DNA of 60,265 nt from SURF-32 sp964648365 (GTDB lineage Bacteria > Planctomycetota > Phycisphaerae > UBA1845). Positions 17,285-26,120 of the stretch are shown here, piece after piece (within the stretch, counting starts at the first letter, position 1; each line of letters opens with the position of its first letter). The notes under the pieces are model-generated. The model had not been told where the DNA came from and did not search any database. It saw only the letters and a program-made list of their open reading frames with translations. The position numbers and the translations under genes were made by a program. The stretch spans positions 1-60,265 of the forward strand of contig CAZYLK010000013.1 of the NCBI GenBank assembly GCA_964648365.1, given 5' to 3'.

Positions 17285-17324
17285 CATTTATCCATATCTA
17301 TATCGTCAAATGGGCGGCTGTCAA
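17285..17324 (-). promoter_or_regulatory. Promoter of the respiratory operon with overlapping dyad
   Basis: On the minus strand a perfect -35 TTGACA (17319-17324) is followed after 16 bp by TATAGA (17297-17302). The -10 region is embedded in an AT-rich imperfect dyad (17285-17312) with CATTT/AAATG outer arms and an ATAT-AG-ATAT centre. This is a good candidate operator for the Rrf2 protein whose start lies about 20 bp downstream of the expected transcription start. Confidence 0.65.
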
Positions 17325-17391
17325 GCCCCTTCTTCCTCCTTTTTTTCACTCCGAGGCAACGACAATACAAACAAAAACCGACCAGAGCGCG

Positions 17392-17745
17392 CTACGCGAA
17401 CGGATCTGCCATCAGCGCCTGCCCGCAGTACATGCAGCGATCAAAACGCGGGCTGACCGTGCGCGAACACTTCGGGCAGGCCAGCGGCTGGCGGCGGACC
17501 TTGCCATCCAGCCGGCCGTCCGAAAGGTCCACCTCGTTGATCTTGGCGATCAACTCCTCTTCCGTCACGCCCAGCTTCTCACTCAGGAGCAGCCACATCG
17601 CCTGGCAGACCATCAGCGTGCGGTCCAGCCGCGCCTCCACCTGTCGAAGTTCCTGAAGTTCCTGGGGCGACCGCTGACTGGACGCGGTGCGGGCTGCGTC
17701 CAGGCCGTCACTGACGGCCCGCGCGAAAACGTAGCTGCTCAGCAT
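17392..17745 (-). CDS. Hypothetical protein with C-terminal zinc ribbon
   Basis: 117 residues with an excellent ribosome site (AGGAGG eight bases before ATG). The N-terminal two-thirds is helical (residues about 20-75). The end carries CPKCSRTVSPRFDRCMYCG, a four-cysteine zinc ribbon. There is no signal peptide or membrane segment. Small zinc-ribbon proteins of this layout are common in planctomycetes, but no function is known to me. It lies 125 bp upstream of the Rrf2 gene in the same orientation, with the operon promoter in between, so it is probably a separate transcript. Confidence 0.7.
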   Translation of the reverse strand: MLSSYVFARAVSDGLDAARTASSQRSPQELQELRQVEARLDRTLMVCQAMWLLLSEKLGVTEEELIAKINEVDLSDGRLDGKVRRQPLACPKCSRTVSPRFDRCMYCGQALMADPFA

Positions 17746-18024
17746 GGCGGATTCCTCCTGTGCGTGCGCCGCGCCCGTAGCGCGTGTTCAGCGATTAGAA
17801 CGAAACCGGGCGGTGAATTCAATCAAGGGCGGCGGCACCGCAGCGCACCGAGCAGGCGAGCGAGCGAGCGCAGGGCCCGCTCGAAGCATTACGTGGCGAC
17901 TCGCTCGAGCTGCCGGCGCCCTGCCATCCGTTGAAGTGCGGTGCGAAAGGCGGCGCTGACTCCAGCCGGAGGAATGAGGCCCGTGGCCCGCACGCCAGCG
18001 CGCCGCACGCCTCTCAACAGGCGT

Positions 18025-19950
18025 CTATCGCCTCACGTCAACCGTCGCCGACGCACTCAGCCCCGCCGCATCGGTCACCGTCACCTGCACGGTGTGGCTG
18101 CCGGTCGCCAGACCCGTAGTGTTCCAGATGAAGCTGTGCTCCGCCCGCGGTCCGTCGACGTTAGCACTGCTCTGCGTGCGGCCGTCCACGGCGTACGATA
18201 TCCGCGCCAGTGCGGCATTGTCGGTCGCCAGAACGCGCAATTCGACCGTTCCGATCACCGAAGCGCCTTCGGTCGGCGAGATGATCACCACCTCCGGCGG
18301 GGTGCGATCGTCCGAGGCGCGGCCGACGCTGATCTGCCGCTCGACCGCCGCCGAGGCGTTGCCGGACGTGTCGGTCGCCACCAGCGCCAGCGTATGCACG
18401 CCGGCGCTCAGCGCAGCCGTATTCAGTGCGAAGGTGTACGGCGACGTTGCATCGGTCGCGAACGGCTCGCCGTCCACGGACAGCACCACGTCCGCCACGC
18501 CGAAGCGATCGGAAGCCGTAGCCTTGACGGTAATTCGCCCTTTGACGCTCGCCCCGTCCGCCGGGCTGGACACCGAAAGCGTCGGCGGCGTGGTGTCGGT
18601 CGGCACGTCCGTCCGCCGGGCCAGTTCGACCGCAGCCGCAGCGTCAACCAGTCCGTATCCATACTCGCTGTCCCGCCCCTTCTTGCCGAGATCCGCGGCC
18701 GAGTCCTGCATAATCTCGACCACCGTGGTCGGCCGGAAGCCCGCATCGACCGACCAGATCAGGGCCGCCACGCCGGCCGCCACCGGGCTGGCGAAGGACG
18801 TGCCGTTGGCCGCCGCATAGTCCCCCCCCCGCTCCGTCGTCAGCACGCGCACGCCCGGCGCCACGAAGTCGATGAACGGCCCCCGCGTCGAAAACCGCGC
18901 CACGGCCGACGACTCGTCGACCGCTCCGATGAACAGCGCCGCGTCGGTCGCTGCGCTGGTCTTGCTCTGCCCGTCGTTGCCGGAACTGATGAACACCAGG
19001 GCGCCGTTGTTCCGCGCTCGCTGCGCCGCGGCCAGTACAACCTTGTCCGCTTGCAGGGGACCGAAACTGACGTTGATGACCTGCGCCCCATTCTGCATCG
19101 CCACGATGATGGCCTTCGCGATCACCGACGAGGCCGCCAGCCCGTCCGTGCGCGTGACACGCACAGGGAGAATGCTCGCTCCCCAGGCCACACCCGCGAC
19201 GCCCGTGCGGTTGTTCCCACTGGCCGCGGCCGCACCGGCCACCGCCGTGCCATGGCCGGCCACGTCGGCGGCATTCGCGTTGCCGTCCGCCACGTTGATA
19301 CCTGCCAGGAGGTTGTCGCGCAGGTCGGGATGATCGAGCGCCACGCCGGAATCGAGGATGGCGATGATGACGTCGGCATCCGCGGACGTCATCGTCCACG
19401 CCTCGTCCGCACCGATCTGGGAAATCTGCGTCTGGTCGCCGACGAGCGGGTCGTTCGGCGTCGCACCTTCCTCGTAGTAGTAGTTCTTCTGAATTCCCTC
19501 GATGGCGGCGTCGGCCGACAGCGTCGCCGCCGCCGTGGCGAGCGTGCCCGCCGGTACGTCGAGGATCGTCGCGTCGATCTCGCTGATAGTCCCAACGACG
19601 GTTCCGCCGACGGCGCCGTAGACGTTGGCCAAGTCGACCGGATCGGCGCCGGGCAGCGTCTGGACGATCAGTTGGTCGGGCTCGATCTCCAGCGAGGCGA
19701 GCGCCGGGTCATCTTTCTCCGCCTCGAACACGAAGCCGTTGTCGCCCCCGCCCGGAGTGTTGTCATCCACCGGCGCGGACGGAACGCCGCAACCCGCCAG
19801 CGCGGCCAGTACCGCAGCCGCCACGCATCGGCGCCGTGCCCGCGCGCGCGGTGCAGCAACCGACCGGCCCGAGCACCGATCGCTCGGCGGCACGGTGCAT
19901 GTGTTGCGCAGGGTAAGACCAGCCTCGGAATGGAGTCCGTTCGGTCGCAT
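18025..19950 (-). CDS. Secreted subtilisin-family (S8) protease, lipoprotein
   Basis: 641 residues. An arginine-rich N-region and a hydrophobic core end in a lipobox (LAGC, Cys54), so it is probably anchored to a membrane. The region at about 85-165 resembles an inhibitor I9-type prodomain. The catalytic triad of the S8 fold is complete: Asp200 (AILDSGV), His233 (AGHGTAVAG) and Ser385 (NGTSFASP). Asn324 in SSGNDG fits the oxyanion region. Two immunoglobulin-like domains follow (about 450-545 and 550-641). It should cleave proteins outside the cytoplasm. GAGG stands eight bases before the start. Just past the stop a small hairpin (18007-18024) might end transcription, but it lacks a T-tract. 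The gene is monocistronic. Confidence 0.92.
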   Translation of the reverse strand: MRPNGLHSEAGLTLRNTCTVPPSDRCSGRSVAAPRARARRRCVAAAVLAALAGCGVPSAPVDDNTPGGGDNGFVFEAEKDDPALASLEIEPDQLIVQTLPGADPVDLANVYGAVGGTVVGTISEIDATILDVPAGTLATAAATLSADAAIEGIQKNYYYEEGATPNDPLVGDQTQISQIGADEAWTMTSADADVIIAILDSGVALDHPDLRDNLLAGINVADGNANAADVAGHGTAVAGAAAASGNNRTGVAGVAWGASILPVRVTRTDGLAASSVIAKAIIVAMQNGAQVINVSFGPLQADKVVLAAAQRARNNGALVFISSGNDGQSKTSAATDAALFIGAVDESSAVARFSTRGPFIDFVAPGVRVLTTERGGDYAAANGTSFASPVAAGVAALIWSVDAGFRPTTVVEIMQDSAADLGKKGRDSEYGYGLVDAAAAVELARRTDVPTDTTPPTLSVSSPADGASVKGRITVKATASDRFGVADVVLSVDGEPFATDATSPYTFALNTAALSAGVHTLALVATDTSGNASAAVERQISVGRASDDRTPPEVVIISPTEGASVIGTVELRVLATDNAALARISYAVDGRTQSSANVDGPRAEHSFIWNTTGLATGSHTVQVTVTDAAGLSASATVDVRR

Positions 19951-20296
19951 AACTCAACCCTCGGATCAGGTATCGGCTCGAGCGAGTAGTAGTGACACTC
20001 TACGATCCCGCCGCCGCAGCGCTTGGTCGCACGCCAGAAGCCCGATAACGGCGAACCCGCCGTCGTCACTTCTGCGCTCTATCGGTGCGCCGCAAGGGGC
20101 ATGTTGAACGCGCAGAACCCGTCGGCCGCTCTTTCGGACGCTCGACCCCGCCCGCAGCCGATCGAGGCGGTTCTACCCGTTCCGCCCGTATCTTCATGCC
20201 CGTATTCTGGTGAGTCGGGAGCGATAAGTCCGTAGCCGGGCCCTTCGACACGCGCGAGCTTTTGCCGCGCACACTACATCCACTACGATAGCCCGC
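19951..20296. other. Intergenic region between divergent protease and NUDIX genes
   Basis: 346 bp with no supported gene. It must hold two divergent promoters. The only candidate seen is a weak TTTGCC (20261) and TACGAT (20284) pair 17 bp apart in front of the NUDIX gene. Nothing else stands out. Confidence 0.4.
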
Positions 20297-20782
20297 ATGA
20301 GCGATGGCTGCTCAAGCACCGGCGTCAGCATCGATGCCTCCTCTGGCACGCGGACAGCCGAGGAGCGCCCGCTTCGCATCCGCCGTGGCGTCATCGGCAT
20401 CCTGCATCGCGACGATCGGTATCTGTTCATCCAGCGCGCCCACGGCATCGCCGTACCAGGGCGGTGGTGCTTCCCCGGCGGGCACGTCGAACCGGGCGAG
20501 ACGCCGCGCCGCGCGATCATCCGTGAGATGCGGGAGGAACTGGGCCTGACGACACGCCCCTACCACCGACTCGGCGCGGTCCGCGCCCGTGCGGATGTCA
20601 TCCTGGCGATCTGGATGGTCGAAATGCTCGACGGCCGCCTGGCCCCCAACCCGCGCGAGGTCGCCGACGTCGCCTGGGTGACCACCGACGAAATCCGCAC
20701 CCACCCGCAGGGCCTGCCCTCGAACCGGCCGGTGGCCGACATGCTGGACACCTGGCGACAGTGTGATTCCCTCACTCCCTAG
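20297..20782 (+). CDS. NUDIX hydrolase
   Basis: 161 residues with a complete NUDIX box, GGHVEPGETPRRAIIREMREELGL (given as G-x5-E-x7-REMREELG; residues about 57-80), which binds Mg2+ and cleaves nucleoside diphosphate-linked compounds. The N-terminal 25 residues are low complexity; the fold begins at RRGVIGILHRDDRYLFIQRA. The segment ending VADVAWVTTDEI is typical of the MutT/ADP-ribose group, but the substrate cannot be told. It is transcribed alone; its 3' end overlaps that of the convergent esterase gene by 11 bp. Confidence 0.9.
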   Translation: MSDGCSSTGVSIDASSGTRTAEERPLRIRRGVIGILHRDDRYLFIQRAHGIAVPGRWCFPGGHVEPGETPRRAIIREMREELGLTTRPYHRLGAVRARADVILAIWMVEMLDGRLAPNPREVADVAWVTTDEIRTHPQGLPSNRPVADMLDTWRQCDSLTP

Positions 20783-21875
20783 CCCCCTGAGTCGCGGACT
20801 CCCTCTCACCCGCAAGCAGGTACCTCACCGCCTCAATCTGCCGCCGCGTGTTGTCTCCCGGCGGCTCGTGTCCGACGCCGGGGACAACTTCGAAGCGTAC
20901 GTCCCAACCCGCACCAGTGAGGTGATCGCGTGCCAGCTCCGCGTGCGGCCTGAGCCGGTCGAGTTCGCCCGAAATCAGCACGACCCGTCCGTCACCGTCG
21001 CGCACACGGCCGCGGGCCGCGCGCCACAGGTCGGCGTCGCCGTCCATGTAGACCGTCGCCTGCGCGAACGCGCCGACGAACCGGTCCGGGTTCCGGCACA
21101 GCAGCGCCAGCGCCACCGCCCCCCCCTGCGAGTACCCCGCCAGCACCATGCGACGTTCGTCGACCTTCGCCGCGGCGCGGGCCCGTTGCAGGCAGCTTTC
21201 CAGCAGCACGCGGCAGGCATCCACGTCGATCTCGCGGGAACTGGTCGCGCCCTCCTTCTCCCATACGTTGGGCAGACCGTCGCCGACGGTCCTGACGCCG
21301 CGCGGCGCAACAACCACCGCGCCGAGCGTATCGGCCGCCTGCTTCCAACTCGGCATGAACAGATGCGGATTTTCCGCCCGCCCGTGAAACGCCACGATCA
21401 ACGGCGCGGGCCGCGTCCGATCCAGCGCGGCCGGAACGTAGACGACGATCGGCTCGGCGCGGATCTCGGCCATGCGGACGAAAAGACGCTCGAAATCATC
21501 GCTCCCGTGCAGCGGGACAAAAGCCGCGTCGCTGCGCAGTTGATCCTCGAGTGTCCATCCGCCCTCCACCGCGCGTCCCAGGCACAACAGCGCCGCTTCG
21601 CCGCGACCGAGGTGGATCAGGCAGCGCGCCTGGGACACCAGCGTCGTCGGCTCGCCGGGGATGAACTCCTGCACGCGCTCGTAGAGGCGGACGCCCTCTT
21701 CCCAGCGCTGCGCCGCCTCCGCAGCTTGTGCGGCGGCAAACGCTTCCTCAAAACCACTCTGCCAGGCGCTGACGTGCGGCGCCGCCTCGCCCTGTTGTGA
21801 TCGCTCCTGCGCCATGGCGCGCACGCTGAACGCACATACCGCCAGGACGATGACGCGAATCCGGTTGCTGTCCAT
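20772..21875 (-). CDS. Exported TPR-linked alpha/beta hydrolase (esterase-like)
   Basis: 367 residues from the ATG at 21875, which has GGGAG eight bases upstream (an ATG at 21890 is less well placed). A signal peptide ends near AMA-QE. Residues about 30-95 are helical and TPR-like (AAEAAQRWEEGVRLYERVQEF). The rest is an alpha/beta hydrolase of the phospholipase/carboxylesterase or PHB-depolymerase type, with the nucleophile in GYSQGG, VAFHGRAE near the oxyanion hole, and likely acid and base in GELDRLRPH and GVGHEPPG. It probably hydrolyses an ester outside the cytoplasm; the substrate is unknown. It converges on the NUDIX gene. Confidence 0.8.
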   Translation of the reverse strand: MDSNRIRVIVLAVCAFSVRAMAQERSQQGEAAPHVSAWQSGFEEAFAAAQAAEAAQRWEEGVRLYERVQEFIPGEPTTLVSQARCLIHLGRGEAALLCLGRAVEGGWTLEDQLRSDAAFVPLHGSDDFERLFVRMAEIRAEPIVVYVPAALDRTRPAPLIVAFHGRAENPHLFMPSWKQAADTLGAVVVAPRGVRTVGDGLPNVWEKEGATSSREIDVDACRVLLESCLQRARAAAKVDERRMVLAGYSQGGAVALALLCRNPDRFVGAFAQATVYMDGDADLWRAARGRVRDGDGRVVLISGELDRLRPHAELARDHLTGAGWDVRFEVVPGVGHEPPGDNTRRQIEAVRYLLAGERESATQGARE

Positions 21876-21968
21876 CGCACGATCTCCCATCTCGCCGCAC
21901 AGGCCTGACGCGCGGCGCAGGCGTGTGTTATCAACGCCGGCGCGTCGCAGGCAAGAGGCCGCCCATCC

Positions 21969-22937
21969 TCACCCCCCCGCGGAAACGGCCGCGGCTTCGC
22001 CCTCCAGCCGCTTCTTCAGACTCCCCAGCACCCAGTCCCACGCCTTGTCGAAGTACGCATAGCCCGCGTCCCACTCCTCGCCTTCCTGCCAGCCGAGTTG
22101 ATCGAACCGCACGCGCACGCCGTTGGCGCCAAGATCATCAAACCGCAGCACGACGTGCGTCTTCGCGCCTGAGGCGCGCAGCCCGGGCGTAGCGGGCGAG
22201 AAGTTCCACTCGAACGAAAGCATCTCGTGCGGCACGAAGCTGAGCACGCGGCAGCCTTCTGATCCGCGCTTGCCGGACTCATCCGGCGCGGTGGCGCCCA
22301 TGTAGAGTTCATACGGACCGCCGACGCGCAGCTCGATGGTGGAATTGGGCGAGAAAAACGACGCGATGCCCTCGGAGGTCGTCCAGCAGCGCCATACAGC
22401 TTCGATGCGAGCCTGGACGATCACCTCCTTGGACAGCACCCGCGACCCGTCCGCCGCGCGCCCATTCGGCCGAGCACTCCGGGCCGTCTCGTGTTCTGCC
22501 GGCATCGGCCGCGCGGCGATCGTCTCAGCCGAAGGGCAAAGCGTGTTCATGCCCACATGCCATGGGCGCGCCGAATCAAGTGCCAGCAGCCCGCGCTGCA
22601 CGAACGGCTCCTGCGACAGGATCCGGCGGGCGTCATCCGCCGACGCCGCCCGCAGCAGCGTCACGCCGCCGCCGGCCTCATCCGTGAACGGACCGGCCAT
22701 CGCGAGCGCACCGTCGGCTTTGAGCCGCGCCATGAACGCAAGATGTTCCGCGAAACCGGCCTGCGCACGAATCGGCTTGCCCTGCTCCCAACGATCGGTC
22801 TGAACGAACTCACAGACGTAAAACGTATCGCCCGCAGCCGCAGCAGGGCCGTTGTCATCGGGACCACACGGCGCCGCACCGAGAGATGCACTCCGGGCAA
22901 GCAGTGCCACACAGCAGAGCAGATAGCAACGACTCAT
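21969..22937 (-). CDS. YCII-SRPBCC (AHSA1-like) fusion protein with signal peptide
   Basis: 322 residues. A likely signal peptide (residues 1-22) is followed by a YCII-like domain (about 38-130, with HLAFMARLKADGALAMAGPF) and an AHSA1-type START/SRPBCC domain (about 165-310). The latter shows VIVQARIEAVWRCWTTSEGIASFFSPNSTIELRVGGPYE, the usual entry to this ligand-binding fold. Its start overlaps the stop of the TetR gene (ATGA), so the two are co-translated and the regulator probably controls it. AHSA1-like proteins often pair with small ArsR or TetR regulators. An exported SRPBCC domain is unusual. Activity unknown. Confidence 0.78.
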   Translation of the reverse strand: MSRCYLLCCVALLARSASLGAAPCGPDDNGPAAAAGDTFYVCEFVQTDRWEQGKPIRAQAGFAEHLAFMARLKADGALAMAGPFTDEAGGGVTLLRAASADDARRILSQEPFVQRGLLALDSARPWHVGMNTLCPSAETIAARPMPAEHETARSARPNGRAADGSRVLSKEVIVQARIEAVWRCWTTSEGIASFFSPNSTIELRVGGPYELYMGATAPDESGKRGSEGCRVLSFVPHEMLSFEWNFSPATPGLRASGAKTHVVLRFDDLGANGVRVRFDQLGWQEGEEWDAGYAYFDKAWDWVLGSLKKRLEGEAAAVSAGG

Positions 22938-23590
22938 GATTCGTTCCTCCGGCGGACGGAGCCGCCATTCTTACCAGTCAACAGGTCAATAAAAACGCGA
23001 AGCTGATCGACGCACGCGTCGAACGGCGCCACGCTGCGAACGGTCTTCGCCTGCATCACTCCGCCCTCCATGACGGTCAGGACGAACGTCGCCAGCCGAT
23101 CCAGGTCCGTCCCGCGCGGGAACCGCACGGCCGCGGCCTCCAGGCATCCGCGGATGCCCAGTCGCCAGGCTTCAAAATTCTCAGCCGCCAGCCGACGCAC
23201 CTCGTCGGATTTGTCCCCCATCTCCAGCGCCAGCGCGGCGATCGGACACCCCGCCACACAACCGGTTTCCACAAGCATCGCCCGATACCCGGCCAGCACG
23301 GCAAACACGCGCTCCAGCGGATCCGTGACGCGATCGAACGCGGGTTGGAGAACCACGGGCCAGAGCAACTCCTTGTACCGCTCCAGGACGGCCAGCAGCA
23401 GATCCTCCTTGCGCGGAAAGAAGTAGTAGAGGCTCCCGCTGTTGACGCCCGCCTCCGTAAGGATTTGGGCGACCCCGGTCGCCTCGTATCCCTGCCGACG
23501 AAAAAGCGCCATCGCGACGTCGACAAGGCGCTCGCGCGTGGAGGAACGGTCGCGGGTCGAGGAGCGTTCGGCAACCGATGTCCGGGGCAT
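22934..23590 (-). CDS. TetR/AcrR-family transcriptional regulator
   Basis: 218 residues from the ATG at 23590. The helix-turn-helix reads RERLVDVAMALFRRQGYEATGVAQILTEAGVNSGSLYYFFPRKEDLLLAVL (residues about 18-68), a classic TetR DNA-binding domain. The C-terminal ligand domain (about 75-215) includes the CVAGCPIAALALEMGD segment seen in TetR_C-type regulators. It probably represses its own operon: a perfect 8-bp dyad overlapping a promoter lies 168 bp upstream. It overlaps the YCII-SRPBCC gene by 4 bp. A longer in-frame opening to 23665 lacks support. The ligand is unknown. Confidence 0.92.
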   Translation of the reverse strand: MPRTSVAERSSTRDRSSTRERLVDVAMALFRRQGYEATGVAQILTEAGVNSGSLYYFFPRKEDLLLAVLERYKELLWPVVLQPAFDRVTDPLERVFAVLAGYRAMLVETGCVAGCPIAALALEMGDKSDEVRRLAAENFEAWRLGIRGCLEAAAVRFPRGTDLDRLATFVLTVMEGGVMQAKTVRSVAPFDACVDQLRVFIDLLTGKNGGSVRRRNES

Positions 23591-23757
23591 CCAACGTAAC
23601 CTTTCACACGCTCCGCACGCCGCAACCCATCCGATGGAGCCGCGCCCGGTCAACCGCGCCGCCACCCGTCAGGGAACGGGTCCGGGTGGAGCGTCCGCGG
23701 CCTGCCCCTTGCTGCTCACCGGGCCGCAATCACGGTCCCGGGCCACGACCGGCTGGG

Positions 23758-23802
23758 TTAGTTGATCATTCAACTAATACCACACTCCTCCCGCAGAATC
23801 AA
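23758..23802 (-). promoter_or_regulatory. Promoter and palindromic operator of the TetR operon
   Basis: On the minus strand TTGATT (23797-23802) and TATTAG (23774-23779) are 17 bp apart. The perfect inverted repeat TTAGTTGA-TCAT-TCAACTAA (23758-23777) overlaps the -10 box and start region. This is the expected geometry for TetR autorepression. The leader to the TetR ATG would be about 175 bases. Confidence 0.75.
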
Positions 23803-23861
23803 GTCGGAAGTTGTCGCTCTTCGACATCCGCCCCCGATCGCCGCCCTGACCGCCGCGCAAC

Positions 23862-23900
23862 AAAAAGCCGCGGCCGGAGGCGTCAACCCCCGACCGCGGC
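23862..23900 (-). terminator. Rho-independent terminator of the 23952-25964 gene
   Basis: Arms of 11 bases at 23867-23877 and 23890-23900 pair (one G-U) around a 12-base loop, and on the minus strand the stem is followed by TTTTTG (23866-23862). It lies 51 bp after the stop of the secreted-protein gene. Confidence 0.85.
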
Positions 23901-23951
23901 CGGCTGCTTCAGGTGGGCGGAGGGTCAAGCCGACCCCCGGCCGTCAACCGT

Positions 23952-25964
23952 TTACCCGTTGCACTTCGAGCCGTTGCAATCCGCAACGACGCAGGTGCGG
24001 GCCGGGCACTCACGAATCTGCATCGTGTGCGCGATGTTCGCCTGACCCAGAACCTTCAACTTGCCCTTGCCGTTGCTGTTGAGGGTCATCTGCGCCGGAA
24101 CGCCGTTGTTCAGAATCGTCAGAACCGTGCCGCCCGACAGGCTCGACTTGACCGTCGAGGTCATCTTGCCGTTCTTGCACTTGTTCTTGAACTTGGCGAT
24201 CAGGTTGCAGTTGATGCCGGCGGCATCCCGCGCGACGATGTCGTCGAACTGATGGAACGGCGACACCTGCGTCCACTCGACGTTCACGAGGTTGGTGAAC
24301 GTGTTCGGGAACACGAACCGCTGCAGGCCATTCTGCGGGCCGATGCCGTCCAGATTCACCTGGTGCGCCACCTGGCCGCCGCCCTGCTTGTTGCCGGTGA
24401 AGCTCACCGTCGCCGGGTTCGCCCCGTTCAGCTCCGCGATCTTGATTTCGATCAGATCGAACGCCGTACCGTTGATCTTCGAGAGGCGCGTGATGCCGTT
24501 GACCTGGTTATTGAACATCGCCGTCGACTGCGGATAGCGCCGTTCCTGCGTACCAAATGTGGTCAGGCTGCTGCCCGTGGTGTGCAGCACGCGATAGCCT
24601 TCCTCATCGTAGCTCGCAACACCGGTGGACGAACCCGCGTCGTGATGCTCCAGCGCCTGGAAGTCGATCACGCCCGAGCGCGGCGCCTCACCGGTGGTGA
24701 AGACGGCGCGGATGCCCAGATCCTGGTTGTTCGCGTAGCGATGACCCCAGGTCGCGTTGTTGAACTCGCCCAGGTTGTTCTGGCCGGACAGGTTGGCGAA
24801 CATGAACTCGCCGTTGGGATAGAGGTCGCTGCCGCCGTTGAACGGCGTCGCACGAACGCTGCCCACGCCGCTGTTCGGCTGGGAGAACGAGTCCAGAACC
24901 ACAAAGTAGGTCTGCCCCGTGTTAACGCCGATGTTCGGATTGACCGTCACTTCGGTCAGGCCGCCGCCGGCCGGGAACCGCTGCAGCGGCGACGTCCACT
25001 TGATATCCGTCATGTTCGGGGCCGCGCCCATGCCGCCGGCATCGATACGAGCACCGGTCACGTGGACGTTGAACTGAACGTCGTTGCCGCCCGTGTGGGT
25101 ACCGCGCACGCGCAGCTCGGTCAGATACCGATCGCAGGCCTCGAACGACTGAGCATAGAGCACCGTGTTCGGCCGGCCGAACGAGGTCTGGTCAAACGTC
25201 GCCGCTGCCCGCAGGTCGACGTTGCCCGGGCAGGCCACGTCGCAGAACAGGAAGAACGGGGTCAGCGTGTTGCTGTAGCTGCCGGCGGAACCGCCGTCCA
25301 GAACCTTCACCGACCCGATGTCGAATCCGGCGTTCGGATCGAGCGTCGGGTTGTTGAAGTCGTACAGGCGCATCGTGTTGATATTGAAGCCCCAACCCGG
25401 ATTGCCTTCCGCCGACAGGTCGTAGCGGATGCCCGGCAGGAAGGTGAAGTTCATCGGGAAGTCCCGCCACGTGCCGGCGTTTCCTCCCGCCGGGAAGCTT
25501 CGCGTCGCCTCGGCGAGAATCGTCGTCTGGCGGACGGCCCCGATGACCTGACGAATTCGGATCGTAATGTCCGTCGCGCGACCCAGCCCGACCGCAAAGC
25601 TGAGCTGCTCGATCGTCACCGGTTCATTGACGAGGATCGCGACGCTGCGATCGGTGTCGCCGATGTTCTGATAATCCTGCCACGACTGACTGCCCCACAA
25701 CTGCCGGCAGACCTGGGCGTACGGATCCATCGGCGGCTCGCCGTAGTTCCACTCGCCCGAGTCCGGATAATACGGGCTGCCCGCGATCTCCTGCGCGTCA
25801 TCAAACCAAACGTCCTCAACGGAAGTCGCTTCGACCGGCACTTCCAACGACGTGTCAGACTCCAGCGACCCGTAGGACCAATCGTCCTGGGCCGCGGCAA
25901 CTCCGGCGAGACCGACCACCACCGACACGGCCCACAGCCGTGCCACAACTCTCTCTGCAAACAT
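23952..25964 (-). CDS. Secreted 670-residue protein, paralogue A (unknown function)
   Basis: 670 residues from the ATG at 25964, with an ideal AGGAGG seven bases upstream. A signal peptide (residues 1-25, ending VAAA-QD) indicates export. The body is beta-rich, low in charge clusters and rich in N, G and T, without a catalytic motif I recognise. The C-terminal 110 residues form a basic, cysteine-containing module (NCNL..KFKNKCKNGK...RECPARTCVVADC) that may be a separate fold. It is closely similar from end to end to the protein at 28169-30181, which has exactly the same length. It has its own promoter, a structured leader and a strong terminator, so it is a single-gene transcript, probably well expressed. 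It may be a cell-surface or matrix protein; that is inference. Confidence 0.85.
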   Translation of the reverse strand: MFAERVVARLWAVSVVVGLAGVAAAQDDWSYGSLESDTSLEVPVEATSVEDVWFDDAQEIAGSPYYPDSGEWNYGEPPMDPYAQVCRQLWGSQSWQDYQNIGDTDRSVAILVNEPVTIEQLSFAVGLGRATDITIRIRQVIGAVRQTTILAEATRSFPAGGNAGTWRDFPMNFTFLPGIRYDLSAEGNPGWGFNINTMRLYDFNNPTLDPNAGFDIGSVKVLDGGSAGSYSNTLTPFFLFCDVACPGNVDLRAAATFDQTSFGRPNTVLYAQSFEACDRYLTELRVRGTHTGGNDVQFNVHVTGARIDAGGMGAAPNMTDIKWTSPLQRFPAGGGLTEVTVNPNIGVNTGQTYFVVLDSFSQPNSGVGSVRATPFNGGSDLYPNGEFMFANLSGQNNLGEFNNATWGHRYANNQDLGIRAVFTTGEAPRSGVIDFQALEHHDAGSSTGVASYDEEGYRVLHTTGSSLTTFGTQERRYPQSTAMFNNQVNGITRLSKINGTAFDLIEIKIAELNGANPATVSFTGNKQGGGQVAHQVNLDGIGPQNGLQRFVFPNTFTNLVNVEWTQVSPFHQFDDIVARDAAGINCNLIAKFKNKCKNGKMTSTVKSSLSGGTVLTILNNGVPAQMTLNSNGKGKLKVLGQANIAHTMQIRECPARTCVVADCNGSKCNG

Positions 25965-25988
25965 CTCACAACCTCCTGGAAAAGGGAA

Positions 25989-26032
25989 CGGCCGAGCCAA
26001 GAACGACGCGCGTCTGATGACGCGCTCGGCCG
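25989..26032 (-). promoter_or_regulatory. Structured 5' leader hairpin of the secreted-protein gene
   Basis: Outer arms of 8 bases (25989-25996 with 26025-26032, CGGCCGAG type) enclose an inner hairpin with 7-base arms GCGCGTC and GACGCGC (26008-26014 with 26019-26025). The structure sits between the promoter and the AGGAGG site and could stabilise the mRNA. Confidence 0.6.
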
Positions 26033-26043
26033 CACAAAAGGCC

Positions 26044-26072
26044 ATTATGGCACTTGCACGATAACATGTCAA
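26044..26072 (-). promoter_or_regulatory. Sigma-70-like promoter of the secreted-protein gene
   Basis: On the minus strand TTGACA (26067-26072) and CATAAT (26044-26049) are separated by 17 bp, close to consensus. Transcription would start near 26037 and give a 73-base leader to the ATG at 25964. Confidence 0.75.
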
Positions 26073-26120
26073 CGGATGGCACACCGGCAATCGGCGCCGG
26101 GGTGCGTAACGGCTTAGGCG

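Noticed and set aside
23913..26117. Plus-strand open frame of over 700 codons opposite the secreted 670-residue gene
   Set aside because: The minus-strand gene has promoter, ribosome site, signal peptide, paralogue and terminator; the plus frame has none.
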